Of a stretch of 64,000 nt of DNA, positions 12,601-24,368 are shown piece by piece. Below the pieces are notes generated by a model. That model was not told the DNA's origin and ran no database searches. It saw only the letters and a program-made list of their open reading frames with translations. This DNA comes from Corylus avellana. Lineage: Eukaryota; Streptophyta; Magnoliopsida; Fagales; Betulaceae. The stretch covers positions 43,704,767 to 43,768,766 of the forward strand of contig NC_081541.1 in assembly GCF_901000735.1 (NCBI RefSeq). The letters run 5' to 3'. Both the position numbers and the translations under genes were made by a program. Numbering within the stretch: position 1 is the stretch's first letter; the number at the start of each line of letters is the position of its first letter.

Positions 12601-13174
12601 CAAATATAAATGATCATATTGATGATGTCATGGTTTGAAATGGTCCAAATTCTAATTGATCTGTGCAGTATAAGAAATAAGCACAATCAATTGCCATTGA
12701 GCTTCCTAAAATGCCATTGAATATTGTGTCAAGTTAAATCAGGTGAGAAATTACATCAATTTCTAAATGAAATAAATCAAGGTAATCCCAGAAGTTACGC
12801 TTGTACAAGAAAATGTCATTCAGATGTTCAAATCCTGCTAAGTCATTGAGCTGGCAGTCTGGCCGATCACGGGAAACTGCTCTCTGGTGAAAAGACTCCT
12901 CTGACAATCCCTCACATACGCTCGAACCACAGGAATGCTCTTTATCATGGAAAGCATCATACTCAACTTCATTATGCATGCGTTTACCATTATGGTTGAG
13001 TTGTTGTTGAGCCAAATTTGCATCCATGAAAAAGCATTTGTTAGATGACCTGAAACCGTCGGATTCACTTATCCCCCATTTTGACCAGCTATCTGGTGAT
13101 GGAAGCCTATCCGATAATTCTTGATATTTGGGGACCACAAGCTCATCGATTCCACTCCCAAAATACCAATCCAT
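9660..13174 (-). CDS. LNK-family protein (NIGHT LIGHT-INDUCIBLE AND CLOCK-REGULATED), LNK3/4-like
   Basis: LNK proteins are plant transcriptional coactivators that couple light to the circadian clock through RVE MYB factors in the nucleus. Coding exons: 13174-12807, 12380-12119, 10700-10584, 10489-10341 and 9957-9660; all junctions match in phase and give 397 residues. The N terminus (MDWYFGSGIDELVVP, then SDRLPSPDSWSKWG) resembles the shorter LNK3/LNK4 members. Residues about 235-275 carry the family block QELEMVMTQLTEKTRICFRD followed by LYRLAKNSKQ. A late segment has VVDRAVANLMF, and the tail ends in PDDAEVPTLAQRDP. The ATG at 13174 lies 18 bases inside an exon that follows a 5' UTR intron. 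That intron (13193-14450) contains duplicated sequence. The family call rests on remembered motifs; the exact member is uncertain. Confidence 0.78.
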
Positions 13175-13224
13175 GAGATATGATCTGAGATTTAAAAAAT
13201 AATAATAAGAAAAATGGGAAAGGA

Positions 13225-14363
13225 GCATAAGATTAAATAGCCATAGCAATCAGAAATGTATCATATTCTCAAATATTCCCAATTAGTTGCCATTACAGAA
13301 AAGAAAACGATTTTTTGTTCATGCATAAGAACAGAAAATACAATACTTGAGAAACCATGTATTAAGGGTGCTAAAAAATAATCTATTATCAGATGGTAAT
13401 TCTAAATATGGAAGCTTGATTTCTTCTCTTTCCCTACCCTTTCTCAGCTATCAAACAAACCTTAGTTTAACTAAAAAAAAATTATAGCACTGCATCATCA
13501 AATAAATTAAGAAAAAGAATTCCAACAAAATCAGACTCTGAAAAGGATCAAAATTCTGCCAAAAACAGTATCATGGTAGTGCAAGGGTGGCTATAATCTC
13601 TTCATCTCGAAGTTCTATGGTCCTCTTATCATCTCTAAACTACATAATTCTCTGTTACACTCGGTTTTTAAATTTGTTTTGTGATACCTTTAACACATGA
13701 TTTTTAAATTTGTTTAGCATAAGATTAAATAGCCATAGCAATCAGAAATGTATCATATTCTCAATTAGTTGCCATTACAGAAAAGAAAACGATTTTTTGT
13801 TCTTGAATAGGAACAAAATATACAAAACCTAAGAAACCATGTATTAAAGGTGCTCAAGCAGACTCTCAATTGGTAACCCAACTAAAATCAGGCAACACTT
13901 AAACAACTACTAACGAGGAGAACCCTAGAAAATGAGACTAAAGAACGGAGTTTAAACCTATTTCTAGAACCAGATAGAAAAAGAAGAGCTACATGAAGTA
14001 GCCATCGGTAAGAAATCTTAATATTCAAGGAAATCAAGAAGAAAAATACTATATTTTATGCTTTGAGTTCCATTATTTTCCAAACCACAAATTGAATAGC
14101 TTACCTCTCCTAGGCCAAGCATTTGTATTCCGGTCAGTTGAGTGAAGGATAAAAAATAATCTATTATCAGATGGTAATTCTAAATCTGGAAGCTTAATTT
14201 CTTCTCTTTCCCTACCCTTTCTCAGCTATCAAACAGACCTTAGTTTAACTAACAAAAATTATAGCACAGCAAGCGCTGCATCATCAAATAATTTAAGAGG
14301 AAGAATTCCAACAAAATCAGACTCTGAAAAGGATCAAAATTCTGCCAAACACAGTATCATGGT
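13225..14363. repeat. Internal duplication inside the LNK 5' UTR intron
   Basis: Block A (13225-13370) recurs at 13717-13857, and block B (13373-13575) recurs at about 14148-14362, with a few percent divergence and small indels. In the first copy A and B are adjacent; in the second, about 290 bases separate them. No exon is duplicated. Confidence 0.85.
13597..13696 (+). repeat. Dispersed repeat shared with 18103-18194
   Basis: A stretch of about 95 bases (CTTCATCTC..AGTTCTATGG through CACTCGGTTTTTAAATTT) is found here in the LNK 5' UTR intron and again, same orientation, in CFAP20 intron 3 at 18103-18194, with a handful of differences. No coding sense. Confidence 0.8.
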
Positions 14364-14450
14364 ACAAGGTAACAAGAATCATATATACAATCATGCACAT
14401 GAACATAAATATTACAGCAACCTACAAAGAAGTTGATGAACAGCACACAC

Positions 14451-14590
14451 CTTTTGAAGCTTGTTTTGAGAAATTGGGTAACGCCCAGTTCCTGATTCAG
14501 AGAAAGAACACAACCCAGATGAAGATAACTGAGAGAAATGAGTGAATCTGTGATGGGTTTTTCTTGGTGTACGAGCTTAACAGTGCTTTC
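14451..14590 (-). other. 5' UTR exon of the LNK-like gene (5' end approximate)
   Basis: Minus-strand transcript-like sequence ends in a good donor (CAAAAG then GTGTGTGC, exon end 14451). The matching acceptor before the coding exon is CTCAG at about 13193-13197. No in-frame ATG of its own is needed. The upstream end is a guess. Confidence 0.5.
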
Positions 14591-14763
14591 AGCTGAAAAA
14601 ATAAAAACAGAGGCGGCTGAATTTTGGAGGCCAAGTTTATATTTTTAATACAGAAATGAGTCAAATGAAGAGAGAGAGACTAGTAGATGTGGTTTGTGGC
14701 TGAGGAGTAAGGATGAGAGTAGTGGCTGAGAACCCCCCATCTAAAACTGTACTATCATTGGCC

Positions 14764-14769
14764 CACGTG
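14764..14769. promoter_or_regulatory. G-box CACGTG upstream of the LNK-like gene
   Basis: Perfect palindromic CACGTG within CCCACGTGGC, about 175 bases upstream of the presumed 5' UTR exon. G-boxes bind bZIP (HY5) and bHLH (PIF) light-signalling factors. Confidence 0.5.
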
Positions 14770-15009
14770 GCAGTATCGGGTCCCACTTGATTGAAATCAG
14801 GATCATTTGGATTTTGGCATATTGTGCCGAGACCATGTCGGCTTGCATCGTATAACTTTTATGCCCTAAAATACCCTGGATTTACATTTAATTGGTCCAC
14901 CACCTGTGCAAGCCACGCGGTTATTTTGGTCATTTCGAGGTGACACCTAGAGCTTTCTACTGCATTTACGTGTCGATTATCGGCTCCATACACGTAAACC
15001 CCTGGTAGA

Positions 15010-15015
15010 CACGTG
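15010..15015. promoter_or_regulatory. Second G-box CACGTG upstream of the LNK-like gene
   Basis: A second perfect CACGTG (AGACACGTGGGT), about 245 bases further upstream than the first, still between the LNK-like and CFAP20 genes. Confidence 0.4.
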
Positions 15016-15990
15016 GGTGAAATTTGGGAGTGTAGGACGGCGAAGTTAGCCGGGCAGATGAGAAGGGCAAACAGTGGGGAGAGACAAAAAGGTGGTACTT
15101 GGCTAATATGAGTTTTAAAGATAAGAGGAGTCACCAGACAAGTACAGCTGTACAGAGTACTAGAAGAAGATAGCCACAAGATTTGTAACACATGTGGACC
15201 CACATCACATTAGATGGATGTATGCCACATACGCATTTTACTATTCGTATTCCAATAACATAGACGCCACGTTTAGCAAATTAGCAGACAGAAATACAAA
15301 TAGTTTTTTTTTTTTTTAATAGTTATTTCTTCTTGTTTGATTTGTTTATTGTTTTTAGGCATAACGAATGACAATTCTTTTTTTTTTTTTTTTTTTTTGA
15401 AAAAAAGGTATTCTCTTATAAAATGAATCAAATGATTTACCTGACACTTTTATTTTATTTTAATATTAAAAAAAAAATTATTTTAGGGGTGGCCAACCAC
15501 CTCCACCCAGTAACACGAGAGTGGTTGTGGCCGCCTATTGAGCATCGAGAGGTTTCTACAATCACTCCTAATAGTATAAGGGTAGTTGTGCCACCCGAGA
15601 GTCTCTTTCAGTCTCTTACATTACATTTAGGAGAACAGGATTATACTGATTTTAATATATATATATATATCAAAACACTTTTCAAATCATTAGGAAAGAT
15701 ACTGCAATGAATCAGATTATCAAACGGATCAGGATCTCTTACAATTGGAGAATCCTCTTATTACCCGCCCGACTCTGATCATTGGGTTGGGTAAGGACTA
15801 TGAGAGAGAGAGTCTCTTGCCCAAATAGGAGGTCAACAGTCCAAGTAGGTTGCTCAGGCAATTTTCCAAGCCCATCATTGTTGAGTTGAGAATTATAGGG
15901 AATCTAATCCTTACCAAAATTAACCGCTCATTAATTTCACTGGGCCCAAAAGCCAGGGAAGCCCAACCCATGATGACCCAAGAAAAGTTA
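15016..15990. other. Intergenic region between LNK and CFAP20 genes
   Basis: Divergent promoter region of LNK (-) and CFAP20 (+). It contains long T-runs (15305-15318, 15378-15398), a short GGGGTGG/CCACC tract near 15487-15600 related to the one at 3300-3620, and a TA run at about 15655-15670. No gene is apparent. Confidence 0.55.
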
Positions 15991-16759
15991 AAGCGCAGAT
16001 GCCCTTTCAAATCCTGTTTTTTTCTGAGACTCCGGCGAAGTCCGCCACAAGCAGAACCCCAACTGCCCTTTTTCTTTTTCCCGCGACACCCTTTTTCCGG
16101 GAAATCTTTTACCGAGAAACAAACTAGCTGGTATGAGATCCCACTTAACAGCTATATTATCATTATTTTTTATTTCTTTTTCTTCTTTCGCTTTTTTGCA
16201 TGTTATCTTATGCCTTGCATATCAACTGTTTGCATATAGCAACTAGGGTTTCCTTTGATGGATTGATGAAAACTTGGGTCTGAGTAAACAAGTTCTGTCT
16301 CTCTCTAAAATAAATTTTTCTACAACTTTCAACTATCTTTTCAAAAGCTCAAAATTTTCGCCTTCAGTTTTGAAATTATGGTATTTAATGTAATCCAATT
16401 GGAACAACAACAATTCACTCACTTTTTTTTTTTTTTGGGTGCTGAGTAAGTTTGGATGATTTTATTTTGTTAAGACATTTGTTAGGAACTTCTGGGTCGC
16501 TGGATTTTTATTTTTTAATTTTTGTTTTGTTTACGTTTTATTTCTTCTCATTCCCTGCAAACTTTGGAATTTTTACACGTTTGTGTAATTGAACCCATTC
16601 TGTCATTATTTTATTGCTCAGTTTTTTATTGAGCAACATCGCAGAAGAAAATATGTGCTGTATTTCATTCAATGAAATTCTTAAATTAGTATTTGTGATG
16701 TGTATATGAAGTTTTATTTGGTTCTGATTTCATGCAGCTCAAGTTTAAGAGGGCTGAAA

Positions 16760-19023
16760 ATGTTCAAGAACACTTTCCAGTCTGGATTTTTGTCCATCTT
16801 ATACAGCCTTGGGTATGTTGTTTTATTATTTATTTATTTGAATTCACACTACAATTTTCATACTGAAGCACTGCCTTTGTTTGATATTATAGGAGCAAAC
16901 CTTTGCAGATATGGGATAAGGAAGGTGAGTGGGTTTTCTAGGTGCTGGTGTATTATATTTAGAGCTTTTTTACGGGTTGCAAGTTGCTAGCAAACAGTAT
17001 GGTATAAGATGTAGCTTTGCTTCATGTAAATCGTAGTGCAAACAATGCTGCTCATTGTCTAGCTAAGCATGCTTTTTCATTAGATTCAGATCAGTTGTGG
17101 TTGGATGGTTATCCCAGCTGCATCCATGACCTTGTATTGTTTGAGAAACATTTGGTTTGATCTATGATATGTTGGTCTTTTATTCAAAAAAGATGTAGCT
17201 TTGCTTGATAAATTTCCTTGTATCAATCCGAATACATCATTGTATCTGTTTGGAGATTGCTCTGCATTATTGTTTCCTTGAAAATTTCTTGTGTATCTTA
17301 ATGAGTTTGATGTGGTATTCGAGTTTTATGTTTTCTATGAAGTTCTCTGTTTGGGAGGTCCTTTTTTTGAGTCCTTGGAACACTTGTCATCTGCAGCTTG
17401 GCCCTCTTTTTCAAGTTTAATATTATAAAATTGTACCATTCGTGTCACACTTTTTGCAGTTGTCAATGGCCATGTAAAGCGACCACAGGATGAAGACATA
17501 CAATCCAACGTCCTTGAAATAGTTGGATCAAATATTCAGTCCACATACATTACTTGCCCGGCTGACCCATCTGCAACACTTGGTATAAAACTACCATTTT
17601 TGGTCGTGATTGTGAAGAATCTAAAGAAATATTTTACATTTGAGATTCAAGTCCTGGACGATAAGAATGTCAGGCGGCGTTTCCGAGCTTCTAATTTTCA
17701 AGTGTGTAAGTTTGCCCATGTTTTTTCTGTTCAAACGATTCTTGAAATAGCCCAACCCTTCCCCTTTTCTTTCTTTGTGTGTACTTGTATGAATGTCTTT
17801 TTGGAGAATATTCTGGTAAGAGTGACCACTTTCATTTTTGATAGTTCTTAAGAAATAGCTTGAGAACTATTACCAGTAAATGTTTTGTTGGCTGAATAGT
17901 ATACTAAAGAAGACAAGTGATCAGTAATCTGAGATCTAGATGTAGAAAATGTGGTTTTTTTTCGCACTATGAATTGATTTTGCTGGTCATGTTGAGAACT
18001 TTTGTAAAAGTTCGACTTCAATTCATATAAGATACTTTAGTTTAAACCCGGAGGCCTGTGGATTATTTGAGAGGGTCATGGAATTGGCAATGTAATATTT
18101 TGTTTCTTCATCTCTAAGTTCTATGGTTCTCTTATCTTCTCTAAACTACATAATTCTCTGTTACACTCGGTTTTTAAATTTATTTGGTGATACCTGAAAT
18201 GTCAAGCTTTAGCTTGAGGTTGGACCGTTGGACAGGCTATGCATGTTAGATTTGTCATTAGACAGTTGAGTGAGGAATGATAAGATTGATGTGTGGATTA
18301 TCATGTAGCTAAACCATTTTTGTTTTTCTATTAGTTGGAGATTTCCTACTGGGATTAGTGCATTCGCCCACATAGTGCAGAAAGAATTTTAATAAGATTA
18401 TTTTGGATGGTGTTCTGAAGTTATGTCACCTGTGATCCAATGACAAAATGTCCTCCATATCAGTGTCTGACACCTATCATATAGGAAGCTTAGACATTAT
18501 TGATAAAGAGGATGTGCAGATTTTTTTCAATGTAGTGTTAAATAATTTGACAGTGATTGCTAATTGCAACACTGTGGCTTTGTGATGCAGAGTTTTCCTC
18601 TGTAATAAAGTAAGTATATGTGACACTAGAATTCTACAAGGTAGGTGTTGAAACTGACTATTTTTTCTTTTATTTTTGTAGGCTGTCACTCGAGTGAAAC
18701 CATATATCTGCACCATGCCACTGAGGATGGATGAGGGCTGGAATCAAATTCAACTAAATCTAGCTGATCTTACCAGGAGAGCTTATGGGACCAACTATGT
18801 TGAGACATTGCGCGTTCAGGTTCATGCGAACTGCCGTCTGAGGAGGATATATTTCTCTGACCGCCTGTACTCAGAGGAGGAGCTTCCACCAGAGTTTAAA
18901 TTGTACCTTCCAATGCAGCAGGTAAGATTGAATCAATTATGTGCTCTCACTAATTTTGGATTCTTACATTTTCCGTTTTCTCATTGCTTGTATAAATTGA
19001 TGTTTTTATTGCAGAAAGCATGA
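16760..19023 (+). CDS. CFAP20: Cilia- and flagella-associated protein 20 (CFAP20/BUG22/FAP20)
   Basis: CFAP20 is a very conserved protein of the axonemal inner junction in flagellates; angiosperms keep it though they lack cilia. Coding exons 16760-16812, 16893-16924, 17460-17701, 18682-18921 and 19015-19023 join in phase to 191 residues, the usual length. Landmarks: the start [18 protein letters not shown], then [31 protein letters not shown], the DUF667 core [54 protein letters not shown] block and [20 protein letters not shown]. The last exon adds only two residues and TGA. A 5' UTR intron is likely (donor after 16130, acceptor before 16738). Intron 2 carries a truncated LINE. The gene is intact; a broken duplicate lies at 24678-25307. 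THO1 faces it tail to tail further along. Confidence 0.95.
17006..17206 (+). mobile_element. 5'-truncated LINE insertion with 17-bp target-site duplication
   Basis: AAGATGTAGCTTTGCTT occurs at 17006-17022 and again at 17190-17206. The 167 bases between them (17023-17189) encode in one frame the end of a LINE RNase H-like domain ([20 protein letters not shown] ... FEKHLV then stop), followed by a short tail ending in A residues. The duplicate CFAP20 copy has the uninterrupted site at about 24915-24931. Insertion is in CFAP20 intron 2, sense to the gene. Confidence 0.9.
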
Positions 19024-19555
19024 CAAATTTCATGAAAGGGCTCCACAGCCATTATATCTGACAGAGTAGGGTTTTGAGATCTATATTTTTCTACCATCCT
19101 CTCTGCCAATTTAACTGTTCTATCTTTTATCTTCTTTGTAGTCTTATACATACAATGTAACAAAAGATCCTGGGACTGAACCACCAGGGTATGTGCTCCA
19201 TTGGAGCTTGGGATTTAGCACGACCAGACGTGATTTCGTTATGCTGTTGAAACTCTTTTGATCTTTGTTAATGTCCTAGTGGCATTTTGATATGTGTATC
19301 CAACCGAATGATTATGGTTAATTAAAATATGATTTTTGAAATTGTAGTTAAAATCGTGGATTTAACTTAAAATTATACAAATTGAAATGCGCTCCTTTGC
19401 TGCAGCTTGAATTTCAACCGTCATTTTTTTTATAATCATTTTTTGATACGCACTCTCACAAGTGACATTTTTAGCTACTATGTTTGAAAACGCTCGTTTG
19501 ACGTGTGAAATTGCAATCCTAGTTTCATATAGCGTAAAACATCAAGTCAAAGCTC

Positions 19556-20213
19556 AAGCCAGTTTTGGTGAGCTTTGCTCGATTGAGCTACTTGAAAATT
19601 TTGCCAGAAGAAAGTGAGAGGCTTGTCTGAAATGATTTAACTCCTGAAGATGAATGTCTCTCACTACAGGGGCTGAAATCAAATATTTTCAAGTTGCTTT
19701 TTGTCCAAAACCCATGCATGATACCAAGTTTCCAGATACATTGCGCTCGGATTGAGGCTGCCATTTAGCCCTGAGACTGAGCGGAATTCCAAAAGAACCG
19801 CTTGGTACTAAAATCGTCTCCTGGCTGGGAATACTTGCATTAGATGCAAAACAATGTTAGGGGCATAGATTACTCAATGTGCCCAGCCATTTTTGTAGTG
19901 TCAGAAAAATACAATACTCACTAGCTTCTAAATTAGACATTTAACACTTGACTAGCATTCTCTTATGTGCAACCAAGAACCTCCATCAGCTATAAATCAA
20001 CTTCTGCATCAGTCTTTCCATCTATAACTCCTGCCTCAACCTCAGCATCAACTTCTAACTGACCTGCCTCTTGAGCAACATCGGTGTCGGAGCTTTGCTT
20101 TTGATGTTCATCTGGTGTTGCCAGTTGCCGTGGCATCAACATTCATTTGTGCTGCTGAGGATTCAAAATCAGCTCTAATTCCTTCGACATCAATTTCACT
20201 TGTAGGTGTTATT
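19556..20213 (-). pseudogene. Fragment of THO1 last exon and 3' flank (duplicated copy)
   Basis: Matches the 3' end of the intact THO1 gene further right. Within it, 19990-20205 corresponds to the last THO1 coding exon (26435-26695), with the Asp/Glu-rich tail still readable in pieces. It has lost the stop-codon region (the sequence jumps from CCATCAGCT to AAATCAACTTC), has a second deletion around the [18 protein letters not shown], and has several frame-breaking changes. Homology stops near 20207-20213, close to the splice acceptor of that exon. No upstream THO1 exons are present. It is non-functional and is one half of the reciprocal duplication. Confidence 0.9.
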
Positions 20214-20378
20214 CACATGAAGTGCATTGTGATGAAAAACGACATGAAATGAGTGCCTTCAAAAACAGTATTAATTCTCATGTTAATGCTCCAAATTATT
20301 TCCACCGACCACACAGAAGCAATATGATTGAGCGCACACAAGGCTCTATATGCACATTTGAATTACCACAAATAGCTA

Positions 20379-20670
20379 TTCTCAATTATTGCCAGTTGAG
20401 ATCTCAAACAAATTCAAAAAGAAATGTGAGATCTCAACCAACTCTTACTTAAGACATCAACTAAGAATATCAGTGCAAACTACTAACATCTAATGCACAC
20501 TTAACCAACCACTAGGACTTAATGAAACACATTCTTCAATAGAATCATATATTAGCTATAACTAATCAATAAAATTTCAAGTCATACCGGTAGTAAGGGC
20601 TTGCATGCATATTACCTCATAGTAGAAATATTATCCCCATTTTTACATGACGAACAAATTCCAGTTTTCA
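20379..20670. repeat. Repeat A, first copy
   Basis: About 290 bases, from TTCTCAATTATTGCCAGTTG to AACAAATTCCAGTTTTCA, recur with minor changes at 22064-22358. Non-coding. Confidence 0.85.
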
Positions 20671-21077
20671 GCTTATGGTTATAATATCCTAACAAACCAC
20701 ATTGTCTGCAAACCTATACTGAAAAGAAAATTTGATTAGCTATATCAAAATGCAAAAAGAATAAAATATTAAACACATAAAATCTCAAGAATCGAAGTAC
20801 TGGCATGAGATGAATTATCCTTAATTCTATAGAAGACAAACAATATGTAGGGCTAGCATAACAAAAAAAATGTTAAAGGACAACAACAACAGGCATGAAG
20901 GCACCATCTTCCACACAGTAGCACTCTTAAGTGCTGCTGGCAAGCCACAAGCATACAAGTGTCGAATTCTTGGTATTCCCTAGAAGTTCTAAGAGCAATA
21001 AGAAGATTTCAAACATATATTCTCAATGGGAAGCTGCAGGTAGATTTTGTAGATGCTAAAAAAAGCTCAGGAGGCAT

Positions 21078-21402
21078 ACTAAGGAGAGAAAAGAAAACTT
21101 TCCTTTATGTTATTCTACATTTTTTGTTATTGTGTTCATAAAATTGTCCTTTTTCTTAATTCCTAGGATCTATGATCGATATGAATGTGTCAATTGAGCA
21201 TAAATTTTACTAATATTCTGTATTAAGATCTTATTCTTGTATGGCATTTTCTTTCACAATTATGTGTAATTAACAGTGAAGATTATGCTTGATTGCAAGT
21301 AGGATCCAACATTCAAAGAATTTTTTTTTAGCAAAAATTAAATTTGGTTCTACAAATATTAAGCCTCGGACGTATATGTTTCAAATTTGGATCATCACTG
21401 AC
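21078..21402. repeat. Repeat B, first copy
   Basis: About 325 bases from GGAGAGAAAAGAAAACTTTC to CAAATTTGGATCA, repeated at 24234-24656. The second copy has an expanded TA run and an expanded TTTTG/T-rich tract. Order A then B is kept in both places. Confidence 0.8.
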
Positions 21403-22063
21403 TCCCACCAAAAGCAAGGAGTAGCGTGAAAAGAAAAAAAAAAAAAAAACAGTGGTACACACTCAGCAAACATTTACCATGGAGTAGCATAAGCGTGAGC
21501 TCATACCTGAGCCTCAAAAGGATCACTAGAGATCATCAGGCGCTTAAAAATTAACATGCTAGCACCATAAGCAATCAAACAATCACGTTCCATTTCTCCT
21601 ACCCATAGTCCTGTGAAATGAATAGTTAGTAGAAAATTAGAACTCCATAAGGTAAATTTACTTCTGATATATGTCCAAGAATGAGAAATTAAGAATCTCC
21701 ATTTCGAGCTCTCCCTTCCATTGGTTGTCTTGTTAGCATGACACAGGCTCACTATCTCGAGCGTGGATTTTATATAGGACTTGGTCCTTATGAAAGTATT
21801 GGTTACCATAGAAATGGATATCTAAAATACAAATTTACAAGCTAAATCGACGAGGCATGCTTTATGTAATTAAGAGAAAAAATGTGATACATAAAAAAAT
21901 ATTACTAGGCCATATTATGTGGAACTACAACCAAATAAACGCATTTCTATCACATAGTTATTCGTTGAAGGAAAAAGCAATCAGTAAAAGAGTAATAAAC
22001 TAATCTGAATCAACCAAAAAAGTCACTACTCATTTCTATCCCACAGTTATTCGTTGAAGGATG

Positions 22064-22358
22064 TTCTCAATTATTGCCAGTTGAGATCTCTAACAAATCC
22101 AAAAAGAAATGTGAGATCTCAACCAACTCTTACATAAGACATCAACCAAGAATATAAGTGCAAACTACTAATATCTAATTCACACTTAACCAACCACTAG
22201 AACTTAATGAAACACATTCTTCAATAGAATCATATATCAGCTATAACTAATCAATAAAATTTCAAGTCATACCTGGAGTAAGAGCTTGCATGCATATGGT
22301 AGCTTCATGGTAGAAACATTATCCCCATTTTTACATGACGAACAAATTCCAGTTTTCA
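22064..22358. repeat. Repeat A, second copy
   Basis: Second copy of the 20379-20670 sequence. Its right edge abuts the F-box-associated pseudogene, starting at the AAAGAAAATTGTTGC sequence. Confidence 0.85.
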
Positions 22359-22881
22359 AAGAAAATTGTTGCTTTCGACTTCAACGAAGAGGTGTTTCGT
22401 ACCACTCCACTTTCTGACGGTTTCCATTATAATGATTTCTACTCTGTCAATTTCACAATCTTCAATGGGTTCGTTGCTATAATGGGTTTTCCAAAGGAAA
22501 AGTAATCACTGGTTCTCCTGTGTATAGACTCTGGGAAAGAACCTCTCAATCTTTGGGTATATGAGTTTTGTTTGAATTTGGTGTGAAGGATTCCTGGACT
22601 AAACTCATTGATATTCCACTCTCATTAGACTTTCCGGAAAGGCCGTTGAGGTTTTGGGGAAATCGTGAGTTATTTTATCTAGAATGTAGAGGGACAGTTG
22701 GTGTTGTCTGATCTGTTAAGTCATTCAAAGAAGGATGTTCTTCAAGTTCATAGGAATAGAGTTGGTGGAGATAAAATTGATCATGGCGATGAGATTTTGA
22801 ATTTGGATTATATTGATGCGGATAACCTAGCGTTACAGGTTTTTCCCTACGTGTGTTCGAGCTTGATTAATTTGAACTTGT
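22356..22881 (+). pseudogene. F-box-associated (FBA) domain pseudogene fragment
   Basis: The first frame reads KIVAFDFNEEVFRTTPLSDG then FHYNDFYSV and FNGFVAIMGF before a stop at about 22503. Homology resumes in other frames with WVLFEFGVKDSWTKLIDIPL, then a shift to DLLSHSKKDVLQVHRNRVGG and a stop at 22881. This is the substrate-side interaction domain of plant F-box proteins that recruit targets to SCF ubiquitin ligases. The F-box itself is missing and the frame breaks at least twice, so it is a dead 5'-truncated copy. Confidence 0.75.
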
Positions 22882-23394
22882 AGTTATCGTAGCACACGCA
22901 CCACTTGCATTACAATGTTGAGGTATGGCTACATTCCATGTCTTTTTGTTTGTTTTGTGTATGTTTTTCTCATAAGTATATGCCCTCTATAATTTCAATA
23001 TAGATTTACTCATATTTTTCACAAGTCTATTCATGAAATCTAATTCCTGGTCAGACAAAGATGAAGACTAAAAGAAACTTTTTATTTTTGTCCCTTTTGT
23101 AAGTAAGTATAAAACTTCGACAAGTCAGGGCCTTTCGGACCCGTGCACCGCACTCTCAGAAGTTTTCCTACACGGATGAGGGTAAATCGCATGCTTTTTA
23201 TACCTTGGGCCCTAAGGGGCTACACCTACGAAGTCTTGAACTTGAGATATAAGGAAAATGTGTTTCATGAAGATCTTGCGAATACTTATACTTTTTTAGA
23301 GTATATATATATATATTGCACGTTGGCATTGCGATTTCGCAAACAAAGAGTTTAATTTCAAAAAGGATAATAGTGTTTATGAAAATCCTTATAA

Positions 23395-23759
23395 TATTTC
23401 TAAGGAAAAAATCTACTTTACCCCCTGAAGCTTCAGGGGTTTTTCAATTTGAACCCCAAAGTTTAAAAATTGGCAATGTACCCACCTAATGTTTCAAAAA
23501 TTTGATATTTTAAACCTTTCTTTATTAATTTCTGTCAAATTTGACGGAAATCTATGAAATTATGTAATTACCCTTTGGCTTTTATTTTATTTTTATTTTT
23601 TTAATTTCCGTCCAATTTAACCGAAATTAGTAACGGAAGGTTTAAATTGAAAATTTTTGAGACATTAGGAGGGTACATTGCCAATTTTTAAATTTTGGGG
23701 TTCAAATTGAAAAACCCTTAAAACTTTAGGGGGGTAAAGTGAATTTTCCCTATTTCTAA
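23395..23759. mobile_element. Mutator-like MITE, 347 bp, with 9-bp target-site duplication
   Basis: TATTTCTAA at 23395-23403 and 23751-23759 flanks a 347-base fold-back element. Its ends pair over more than 100 bases: GGAAAAAATCTACTTTACCC against GGGTAAAGTGAATTTTCCC, continuing inward through CAATTTGAACCCCAAA/TTTGGGGTTCAAATTG and ATTGGCAATGTACCC/GGGTACATTGCCAAT. A 9-bp duplication with long inverted repeats is typical of Mutator-type elements. It has no coding capacity. Confidence 0.85.
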
Positions 23760-24233
23760 TGATGACCTTCATTCACTAACTTGGCATCCTTTGTTCAACA
23801 GGTGCGTGAGGAATCTTGACAGGAGATATTGCTATTAGCTTGGTTATTTGGACATGCAAGAGAACTGGCCTACATGTGACACTCACAAACTAAAGTTTGT
23901 ACGATTTGGATTTCCTATTGATGACTTAATTATAAGTTTCAATTTTGTATAGCGTTAGAGAATTTAATTATAAGGATCAAGAATGAAAATGATCCTTCCT
24001 TCAGTTCCTTGTAATCATTTTCTCATTCAATTAAAAAAAAATGATCATAAATAAGTTTAGTAAACAAAGGAATATTGAACAAAGTTTTCTTTCAAATGAG
24101 TTGGAGGAATTTTTTATATTCCAGTCTCGTAAATTAATATGTGTCCAAAATGCATTTTATTTTCACATACATTTTTACACGAAAAACTAAAATTCCAACC
24201 ATCAATAGCAATCACATACAAATCGAACGGGAA

Positions 24234-24332
24234 GTATATTGAGGAGAGAAAGAAGAAAACTTTCCTTTATGGTATTCTATGTTTTATTGTGTTCATAAAG
24301 TTTTCCTTTTCTTAATTCCTAGGATCTATGTT

Positions 24333-24368
<36 letters not shown>

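Noticed and set aside
19141..19260. Readable frame after CFAP20 stop (SYTYNVTKDPGTEPPG)
   Set aside because: It follows a possible acceptor but the conserved CFAP20 ends at 19023; more likely 3' UTR or an alternative 3' exon.
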